A DNA stretch of 57,102 bases from Betaproteobacteria bacterium (GTDB lineage: Bacteria > Pseudomonadota > Gammaproteobacteria > Burkholderiales > Eutrophovitaceae), in the NCBI GenBank assembly GCA_020354125.1, contig CP070643.1, positions 186,353 to 243,454 on the forward strand. Direction: 5' to 3'. A program made the translations under genes and the position numbers. The first letter of the stretch is position 1. The number at the start of each line of letters is the position of its first letter. Shown here in pieces: positions 51,026 to 57,102 of this stretch. The notes beneath the pieces are model-generated. The model was given only the letters and a program-made list of their open reading frames with translations, was not told the origin of the DNA and searched no databases.

Positions 51026-52732
51026 ATGATGGCCGAAAAGAACAAATCCCGCGGTATTCGCCGCAACCTGACCAACTATGGCGACCCGGGTTTCGCAGCT
51101 TACCTGCGACGCTCTTTCGCCCGGTCGATGGGCTATTCCAAAGACATGCTTGATCGGCCGATCGTCGGCATCGCGAGTTCGCCGAGCGGTTTCAATAATT
51201 GCCATCGTTCAATGCCTGAGCTGGTCGAGGCGGTCAAGCGCGGCGTGTTGAAAGCCGGTGGTCTGCCGGTCGACTTTCCGACGATTTCGCTGGGTGAGGT
51301 GTTTCTGTCGCCGACCAGCATGATGTTTCGCAATCTGATGTCGGTCGATGTCGAAGAGATGATTCGTGCTCAGCCGATCGATGCCTGCGTGCTCATCGGC
51401 GGCTGCGACAAAACAGTGCCGGCGCAGTTGATGGGGGCGGCTTCAGCCGATATTCCATCGATCCAGCTCGTCACCGGCCCGATGCTGGCGATGCCGTATC
51501 GCGGCGAACGGCTCGGCGCATGTACCGATTGTCGGCGTTTCTGGGCGCGCTACCGCGCCGGTGAAGTCAGCGACGAAGGCATTGACCAGATCGAAGCCAA
51601 TTTGGCCACGACTGCCGGCACCTGTGCCGTGATGGGTACGGCGAGTACCATGGCCTGCATCACCGAAGCCTTGGGTATGGGGCTGGCTGACAGCGCGGCG
51701 ATACCGGCGGTCCATGCTGACCGCTTGCGACTTGCCGAGGCGTGCGGTGAGCGGGCTATGGCGATGGCCCAGTCTGGCGCACCACTGCCCTCGCAAATCA
51801 TTACTGCAGCTTCGGTACGCAATGCCCTGCGTGTTCTTCTAGCGGTGAGCGGTTCGACCAACGCAGTTGTGCATCTGACCGCGATCGCCGGACGGCGCGG
51901 AATCGAGGTGCCGCTGGAGATGCTGAACCGTCTATCTGACGAAACGCCGGTTCTCGTCAACCTGAAGCCAACCGGGGCGCATTACATGCAGGACTTGTTT
52001 GCCGCCGGTGGTTTGCGCGCGGTGCTCTACGAGCTGCGGGAGTTGCTGGAACTTGACTGTATGACAGTCACTGGCGAAACCCTTGGCGAGCGTCTGGCGC
52101 AGCCGCCGGCTTACGTGGATCGTACCGTTGTGCGTCCGCTATCTGATCCCTATCAACCTCACGGCGGACTGGTGGCTTTATTCGGAAGTCTTGCGCCCCA
52201 CGGCGCAATTCTGAAGCGCGCCGCGGCTGATCCCGATTTGTTCGAGCGTGAGGGCAGGGCGGTGGTGTTCGAATCGCTGGAGGACTTGTCGACGAGAATC
52301 GACTCGGAAACGCTCGACGTGACCGCAGATGATTTTCTGGTGCTGAAGAACGCTGGTCCCAAGAGCCCTTCGGGCATGCCGGAAGCGGGCTATCTGCCAA
52401 TCCCACGCAAGCTGGCCCAGGCTGGCGTAAAGGACATGGTGCGAATCTCGGATGCGAGAATGAGCGGTACGGCGTTCGGCACAGTCATTCTGCACGTATG
52501 TCCCGACGCCGCATCCGGCGGCAATCTGGCGCTGGTAAGAAATGGCGACCGAGTTGCCTTATCGGTCAGTGAGCGGCGTCTCGATTTGTTGGTGCAAGAG
52601 GCCGAACTCGACAAGCGACGTGCCGCGTGGACGGCTCCGCACGTCCCGGTCAGAGGTTACGCCCGTCTTTACCGTGAGCACGTCCTGCAGGCGACTGAGG
52701 GCTGTGATTTCGACTTTCTGCAGGGGCAATAG
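51026..52732 (+). CDS. IlvD/Edd-family Fe-S dehydratase
   Basis: 568-residue dehydratase. Seen: Cys ligands in FNNCHRSMPELVEAVK, LIGGCDKTVPAQLMGA and GACTDCRRFWARYRAG, the ATAGTC-like TTAGTCAVMGTASTMA, SGSTNAVVHLTAIAGRRGI, LKNAGPKSPSGMPEAG and RMSGTAFGTVILHV. These fit the sugar-acid dehydratase branch (L-arabinonate, D-xylonate, D-gluconate) more than branched-chain amino acid synthesis, since no ilv genes are near. The start is uncertain: ATGs at 50996, 51026 and 51029 share the frame and none has a clear ribosome site; I take 51026. It would convert an aldonate or dihydroxy acid to the 2-keto-3-deoxy acid. Confidence 0.9.
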   Translation: MMAEKNKSRGIRRNLTNYGDPGFAAYLRRSFARSMGYSKDMLDRPIVGIASSPSGFNNCHRSMPELVEAVKRGVLKAGGLPVDFPTISLGEVFLSPTSMMFRNLMSVDVEEMIRAQPIDACVLIGGCDKTVPAQLMGAASADIPSIQLVTGPMLAMPYRGERLGACTDCRRFWARYRAGEVSDEGIDQIEANLATTAGTCAVMGTASTMACITEALGMGLADSAAIPAVHADRLRLAEACGERAMAMAQSGAPLPSQIITAASVRNALRVLLAVSGSTNAVVHLTAIAGRRGIEVPLEMLNRLSDETPVLVNLKPTGAHYMQDLFAAGGLRAVLYELRELLELDCMTVTGETLGERLAQPPAYVDRTVVRPLSDPYQPHGGLVALFGSLAPHGAILKRAAADPDLFEREGRAVVFESLEDLSTRIDSETLDVTADDFLVLKNAGPKSPSGMPEAGYLPIPRKLAQAGVKDMVRISDARMSGTAFGTVILHVCPDAASGGNLALVRNGDRVALSVSERRLDLLVQEAELDKRRAAWTAPHVPVRGYARLYREHVLQATEGCDFDFLQGQ

Positions 52733-52858
52733 GCGCCGCTCGTGGGCAGCATTCAATGAGTGCGTTTTAACGAATTGTCTGTTTGCTAACAGAACTTACA
52801 TTGGGCACGAAATCTGCCGATATATCAGGCTCGGCGATGTGATTACTGGAGCCTGATT

Positions 52859-53998
52859 TTGTGTGCAGTTGACGGAAATTACCGAATCGCGTTGGTCGTT
52901 GCCGACGATGCCAGCGCGGAGTTCATCAACCGTCATCTGGCCAAAACAGACATGGAGGTCGAACGGCTTTCATGCGGCAGACAATTCCTCAATGGCAATC
53001 GCGGTCACCTCGATGCGGATCTGATCATCGTCGATGCGGAAGAGGGTAACGGCGGGAGCAGCATGCGCGGCCTTGCTCTGGGCCGTAAACTCAAATCCTG
53101 TCCGCTCACCGTGTCAATCCCGGTCATCGTGGTCGGTAAATCTCACTCGGATCGGCTGAGAAGTTTCGAGGTCGGTGTCGACGACTACGTCTCTTGCGAA
53201 ACCTCCCAAGATGAATTCATCTTGCGCTTGAAAGGGCTGCTACGGGTCAGCGCGGCGCGGCGTGCCGCGATTAAGTCACAGCTCGAGGCGGAGGCAAAAC
53301 GGGGCAAGGAGATTGGTGACACTTTTCGCCGTTATGTGGCCCCAGCCCTGGTCGATCAGATTCTTTCGGACCGGCGCTTGCGTCACTCGGCTCTGGCGGA
53401 CAAGAGCACCCGGGTAAACGCCACTGTGCTTTTTGCTGACATGCGTGGTTTCACCCGGATGTCGGAGCAACTGGAAGCCGCGGAAGTCGTGCCATTACTG
53501 AACGAATACTTCAGGTTGCTGACGCAAATCGCTTTCCAACATCATGGTACGGTCTTCAATATGGCCGGCGACTGCCTGATGGTGGGCTTCGGCGTGCCGC
53601 TTCCGCAGGCCGATGCAACCGTGCTTGCATTCCGTACCGCCAAGGAAATGCTGCTTCGGTTCAGCGAATTGATTGACGAGTGGAAAGCGAAGTACCAGAT
53701 CGAGGCCGGCCTCGGTATTGGCATCAACGAGGGTGACGTCGTTGCCGGTAACGTCGGTTCGCCCGATTACATGAATTACACGGTGATTGGCGATGCAGTG
53801 AATGTGGCGGCGCGGCTCAGCCAACGCGCTCGCGCCGGCGAGTTACTGTTTTCCCAGCATGTCAAGCAAACGCTCGATGCCGCCGGTGAGCAATCGGGTG
53901 CGGTGCAGATGGAGCCCATTTCATTGCGTGGCCGAACCGAATCGATTGAAATATATTGCGTTCCGGTCGAGCAGCGCGTGGAGCTTCCCTACGATTGA
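52859..53998 (+). CDS. Class III nucleotide cyclase with receiver-like N-terminus
   Basis: 379-residue soluble cyclase. Residues 1-125 look like a receiver fold: VVADDAS with the acidic pair, acceptor-position Asp in IIVDAEEG, VIVVGKSHSD, GVDDYVSCE; a helical linker (RRYVAPALVDQIL, common before such cyclases) follows. The catalytic domain has FADMRGFT and GDCLMVGFG with both metal Asp residues, and GDAVNVAARL with the transition-state Asn and Arg. At the purine-selecting Lys position (DKxxGD in cyclic AMP enzymes) it has Asn (FNMAGD), so base choice is uncertain. Start is a TTG at 52859 with GGAG 7 bases ahead. Confidence 0.9.
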   Translation: MCAVDGNYRIALVVADDASAEFINRHLAKTDMEVERLSCGRQFLNGNRGHLDADLIIVDAEEGNGGSSMRGLALGRKLKSCPLTVSIPVIVVGKSHSDRLRSFEVGVDDYVSCETSQDEFILRLKGLLRVSAARRAAIKSQLEAEAKRGKEIGDTFRRYVAPALVDQILSDRRLRHSALADKSTRVNATVLFADMRGFTRMSEQLEAAEVVPLLNEYFRLLTQIAFQHHGTVFNMAGDCLMVGFGVPLPQADATVLAFRTAKEMLLRFSELIDEWKAKYQIEAGLGIGINEGDVVAGNVGSPDYMNYTVIGDAVNVAARLSQRARAGELLFSQHVKQTLDAAGEQSGAVQMEPISLRGRTESIEIYCVPVEQRVELPYD

Positions 53999-54117
53999 GC
54001 GCCAGCTGGTTCAGTTAGCATGGTTAACAGGCGGCGCGTACTGTTGGCGCGACGCTACTCCCCTTCGTTTCTGAACAGAGCGAGTCTGCATCAGCGTTGC
54101 GAGCGCGAGTGGATCGC

Positions 54118-55635
54118 TTATGAAGAAGCGTTTCCAGAGTTGCGGTAGAACCGTATCGTGCGGCGCCCTTCCTGCTTCGCCTGATACATTGCCTGGTCGG
54201 CAAGACGAATAAGCGCGCTTGGTTCGGTGCCATCGTCGGGGAATACGCTCACGCCGATACTCGGGGTGACTTCCAGTTTCTGGCCGGTAATAACGTACGG
54301 TTCTGAAAGGGACTGCAGCAGCTTGCGTGAAATATGGCGGGCATCGTCCACTTGCCGCAGTTCGGGGACGATGATCAGGAACTCGTCACCACCTAGACGT
54401 GACACAGTGTCGACTTCACGCACGTCTTCGCGCAGCCGGTCGGCCACTTGTTGCAGCAACAAGTCGCCTACGTGATGGCCGAGCGTGTCGTTGATGCTCT
54501 TGAAGTGATCGAGGTCGATGAAAATCACCCCGGTATGCGTCTGATTACGCGCCGACATGGCTATCGCGTGCTCGAGCCGGTCCATCAACAGAACGCGATT
54601 CGGCAAGTTGGTCAGTGCATCGAAATGTGCCATCTTGCGGATCTGCTCCTCGGCGCCCTTGCGTGCCGTGATATCGATTGCCGCTGATACTGCGCCGGTA
54701 ACGTTGCCATTGGGGTCGCGCAATGGCGTCGCATTCCCGACAATATGTTTGATGGTGCCGTCGTCGAAGACCAGATCCTGCTCGAAGTCCTGAACATCGA
54801 TTCCGCGCGATGCGGCCATCTGAACCGGCAGCTCGTGCGGCGCCAGGACGCGGCCGTTGCGGTAAATGGCGTACGGCATCTTCTGCGCCGGAGATGAAAG
54901 AGAAAGATTGCTTCCTTGCGGCAGTCTGAGTAGGTTATAAGCCGCCTTGTTTCCGGTGATTTCCTTGCACTCGGTGTCGTGAGCGATCCAAACTGGAGTG
55001 GGGACGGAATCGAGTACAGTCTTGAGCTGAGCCAGGCGATCGCGCTGCATGCGCTCGCTCTGCATCAACGCCCGATCCATGCTCTTACGCTCGGTGATAT
55101 CGTGGGCGACGATTACCACGCGCGTCACCTTGTCGTCCTCAAGGATCGGTGAAATGCTCATCGAGACGTCGACCAGGCGACCCTCGCGATCCTGGCGTAC
55201 CGTCTCGTAATTGGAGATCGATACACCTGCAGTCACGCGCTTCCAAAGCTTCGCTTCCTCATTCTTGAGAAAATCCGGAAACATGACGATGTGACTTTCA
55301 CCGATGACGTCTTCGTCGGTGAATCCGAAGATGCGCTCGGCACCCTTGTTCCAGGTGAGCACAATGCCATCGACCGTTTCACTGATGATCGCGGCGTCTG
55401 CCGATTCAACGACTGCGGCAAGAAGCTTTGGGTGCGTGGCAATTGCACGCGGAAGGACCGGCCGTTTCGCTCTTTCCTGAGCGTAGGCGGCTTCGAGTGC
55501 GGACGGACCGCCGTCAATCGCCTCTATTTGCAGCCGGGCGCGCTTCTCGTTGAGCGCTTCTTGTACGGCTTTGACGACTTCGAGCAGTTCCTGGCTGATT
55601 TTTGAATTATCGTTGGCAAATTCCAATCCGTTCAC
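54118..55635 (-). CDS. PAS-PAS-GGDEF diguanylate cyclase
   Basis: 505-residue soluble signalling protein. Seen: N-terminal helix with QEALNEKRARLQIEAID, PAS1 (about 70-185: ADAAIISETVDGIVLTWNKGAERIFGFT), PAS2 (about 205-330: SVPTPVWIAHDTECKEITGNKAAY, ending DITARKGAEEQ), and GGDEF with DALTNLPNRVLLMDRL, FIDLDHFKSINDTLGHHVGD and active-site GGDEF. RxxD (REVD) lies five residues before the active motif, so product inhibition is likely kept, unlike the two other cyclases here. GTG start at 55635 with GGGAGG ahead. An AT-rich stretch upstream probably holds its promoter. Confidence 0.92.
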   Translation of the reverse strand: MNGLEFANDNSKISQELLEVVKAVQEALNEKRARLQIEAIDGGPSALEAAYAQERAKRPVLPRAIATHPKLLAAVVESADAAIISETVDGIVLTWNKGAERIFGFTDEDVIGESHIVMFPDFLKNEEAKLWKRVTAGVSISNYETVRQDREGRLVDVSMSISPILEDDKVTRVVIVAHDITERKSMDRALMQSERMQRDRLAQLKTVLDSVPTPVWIAHDTECKEITGNKAAYNLLRLPQGSNLSLSSPAQKMPYAIYRNGRVLAPHELPVQMAASRGIDVQDFEQDLVFDDGTIKHIVGNATPLRDPNGNVTGAVSAAIDITARKGAEEQIRKMAHFDALTNLPNRVLLMDRLEHAIAMSARNQTHTGVIFIDLDHFKSINDTLGHHVGDLLLQQVADRLREDVREVDTVSRLGGDEFLIIVPELRQVDDARHISRKLLQSLSEPYVITGQKLEVTPSIGVSVFPDDGTEPSALIRLADQAMYQAKQEGRRTIRFYRNSGNASS

Positions 55636-56124
55636 CGCGGCCCTCCCTTAACCAGCGGTTAGTTGTATTACTGCACGGCAGCGCAATATGCCACCGCTTT
55701 TAACTCCGAAATGGAAACTTGGATTTTATTGATTGGTGTCAAAAAAAGAAATTGATACTTCAAAATAAAAAATAATAAAAAGCCGCGATGAGACGGCAAG
55801 CACCCATCGATTACGAGCGATTTATACGGTGCTTTGTTAAGAACACGTTGTAACTGATTGAGGAAAAGCCAAACGCCGTTTCGTCGATCACATTCGTTTC
55901 CTTCGCGAGACGGTGCGCTTTCTCCATGCGATCATTGTGCCAGGCTGGTTTGTCGATGCCGGTCAAAGGGGTTCACCGCCGGCACGCGGCCATTTTTCGA
56001 ACCGGATTATGACTTCGAAAAGTTACGGCGGCGTGTGCCTATCGCGGTATCTCAAAAAGACCGAGGGGCACCGCAGATGCGGTGCCCCTCGTTTATTTAC
56101 TGGCGGTGACTTGTGTTGTCCGGC
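55636..56124. other. Intergenic region with AT-rich block and terminator
   Basis: 489 bases between two minus-strand genes. I see no credible gene; frames here lack ribosome sites and family likeness. From 55720 to 55790 the DNA is very AT-rich with A-tracts, the likely promoter or UP-element zone of the PAS-GGDEF gene. A terminator for the DegP-like gene lies at 56050-56091. Confidence 0.45.
56050..56091 (-). terminator. Intrinsic terminator of the DegP-like gene
   Basis: Perfect 13-bp stem CGAGGGGCACCGC (56062-56074) and GCGGTGCCCCTCG (56079-56091), 4-base loop. Read on the minus strand it is followed by GTCTTTTTGAGA, a T-rich tail, so it ends transcription of the protease gene, whose stop lies 33 bases before it. 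Confidence 0.88.
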
Positions 56125-57102
56125 TTAGCCGGTCTGCAGCGGCACGTAGGTGCGTTGGTTGTCTCGTTGTACCAGCAGGGCGACGGTATCGCCAGCTTCC
56201 TTGCTGAGTTCGACGAGTTGTTCGACTGAACTGACCGGAGTTGATCCGACCGCGAGAATCACATCACCGCGGCGCAAACCTGCCTCAGCAGCAGGCCCTT
56301 CGGCGCGTTCCACGAACAAGCCTTGCTCGCCGTTTAACCGTTTTTCCTCGTCTGGGGTCAGTTTGCGCACGGCCAGTCCCAGCTTGTCGGACTCGACTTG
56401 CGGCTGAGTCTGGGTCGCAGCGACCTTGTCCTGATCGAAAGTTCCGATCACAACGTCGAGCTGCTGCTTCTTGCCATCGCGCCAGATGTCGATGCTCACC
56501 TTGCTGCCGGGCTTCTTGGTGGCGATGACAGTGGGCAGTTCGGTCATCTGCTCAATTGCTTCGTCGTCGACGCTGAGGATGACGTCGCCTGAGCGAATGC
56601 CCGCCTTGTCGGCCGGACCACCCGGTTCAACCTTGCTCACCAGTGCACCCTTCGATTCGTTCATGCCGAAAGACTGCGCGAGTGTCTGATTGATCTCCTG
56701 AATGTGCACGCCGATACGCCCGCGCGTGACGGTGCCGTGTGCAACCAGTTGATCCTTGACGTTGGCGGCCACATCAATAGGGATAGCGAATGACAGACCC
56801 ATGTAACCGCCAGTGCGGCTGAAGATCTGTGAGTTAACGCCCACCACTTCACCTTTCATGTTGAAAAGCGGGCCGCCAGAATTGCCCGGATTGACGGCAA
56901 CGTCTGTCTGGATGAACGGAACGTAAGTGCCGTCCGGAAGCGAGCGTGATTTGCCGCTCACAATGCCGGAGGTCACGGTGTTCTCAAAGCCGAAGGGCGA
57001 GCCAATGGCAATGACCCACTCGCCAACTTTGAGCTCCTTCGGATCGCCGAACTTCACGACGGGCAGATTATTCGCGTCGATTCGCAAAACAGCGACGTCC
57101 GT
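56125..57102 (-). CDS. DegP/DegQ-type periplasmic serine protease (partial)
   Basis: C-terminal part of a Do/HtrA-family endoprotease; the gene continues beyond the right edge. Seen: TDVAVLRID at the edge with the catalytic Asp, IAIGSPFGFENTVTSGIVSG, catalytic Ser in NPGNSGGPLFN, PDZ1 with RGRIGVHIQEINQTLAQSFGM and GAKDxGIRSGD-like GPADKAGIRSGDVIL, and PDZ2 with GPAAEAGLRRGDVILAVGSTPV. Two PDZ domains fit DegP/DegQ/MucD rather than DegS. The catalytic His and signal peptide are outside the window. Such enzymes degrade or refold misfolded envelope proteins and usually answer to sigma-E stress control. Confidence 0.95.
   Translation of the reverse strand, partial: TDVAVLRIDANNLPVVKFGDPKELKVGEWVIAIGSPFGFENTVTSGIVSGKSRSLPDGTYVPFIQTDVAVNPGNSGGPLFNMKGEVVGVNSQIFSRTGGYMGLSFAIPIDVAANVKDQLVAHGTVTRGRIGVHIQEINQTLAQSFGMNESKGALVSKVEPGGPADKAGIRSGDVILSVDDEAIEQMTELPTVIATKKPGSKVSIDIWRDGKKQQLDVVIGTFDQDKVAATQTQPQVESDKLGLAVRKLTPDEEKRLNGEQGLFVERAEGPAAEAGLRRGDVILAVGSTPVSSVEQLVELSKEAGDTVALLVQRDNQRTYVPLQTG

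Noticed and set aside
55737..55742. TTGACA on the minus strand upstream of the PAS-GGDEF gene
   Set aside because: No acceptable -10 at 16-18 bases; I record only a general AT-rich promoter zone.
1..57102. tRNA, rRNA, CRISPR array, prophage or intact insertion sequence
   Set aside because: Looked for by eye on both strands and not found; short structured RNAs could still be missed.

Overview
The window is chromosomal DNA from a Gram-negative bacterium, most likely a pseudomonad-type proteobacterium (beta or gamma; I cannot place it more closely). The grounds are an ExbB-ExbD-TonB set, TRAP permeases, several lipobox lipoproteins, a DegP/DegQ-type protease, release factor 3, class III cyclase and GGDEF proteins, and moderately GC-rich, densely coding DNA. 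I see no tRNA, rRNA, CRISPR array, prophage or intact insertion sequence. The right edge cuts a DegP-like gene; the left edge cuts nothing.

Layout. 1-9.4 kb: short-chain dehydrogenases, an HSL-type esterase, a secreted protein with a SlyB-like C-terminal domain beside an outer-membrane-barrel candidate, a DUF4136 lipoprotein, a long-chain acyl-CoA ligase and a medium-chain reductase with a 26-codon signal-peptide-like ORF between them, a DUF1330-like protein and an alpha/beta hydrolase. 9.6-17 kb: a signalling block with an orphan HDOD protein, a TauD-type dioxygenase, a 7TM diguanylate cyclase, and an apparent two-gene phosphorelay (membrane histidine kinase plus a Ser/Thr kinase fused to two receiver domains). 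17-24.5 kb: acyl-CoA dehydrogenase, CPA2 antiporter, TfoX-N and GDCCVxC small proteins, a BT1-like MFS transporter of unusual base composition, a hydratase and a lipoprotein. 24.9-28.6 kb: a periplasmic binding protein followed by exbB-exbD-tonB and a glycine-zipper protein closed by a clear terminator. 28.7-33 kb: a TRAP transporter operon (binding protein, hairpin and repeat element, small permease, large permease). 33.2-38.9 kb: aminotransferase, prfC, soluble diguanylate cyclase, CNNM/CorC-type protein.

38.9-46.8 kb is a fatty-acid or related acyl-CoA catabolic island: SDR, an APH-fold kinase like the kinase half of ACAD10/11, quinone-type reductase, acyl-CoA synthetase, acyl-CoA dehydrogenase and thiolase. 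46.8-50.2 kb has a small repeat element with terminal inverted repeats, an HExxH secreted protein, and an overlapping FMN-binding protein / ApbE / membrane cytochrome-like trio that looks like an extracytosolic flavin electron-transfer module. 50.2-57.1 kb has a SIMPL lipoprotein, an IlvD/Edd dehydratase, a class III nucleotide cyclase with a degenerate receiver domain, a PAS-PAS-GGDEF protein and the partial DegP/DegQ gene.

The genes describe a heterotroph that activates and beta-oxidises acyl substrates, takes up organic acids through TRAP, and carries dense nucleotide-second-messenger and phosphotransfer signalling. The items I rate highest are the histidine kinase / Ser-Thr kinase-REC-REC pair, the flavinylation trio, the ACAD10/11-like split kinase cluster, two related small interspersed repeats, and the micro-ORF ahead of the acyl-CoA ligase.
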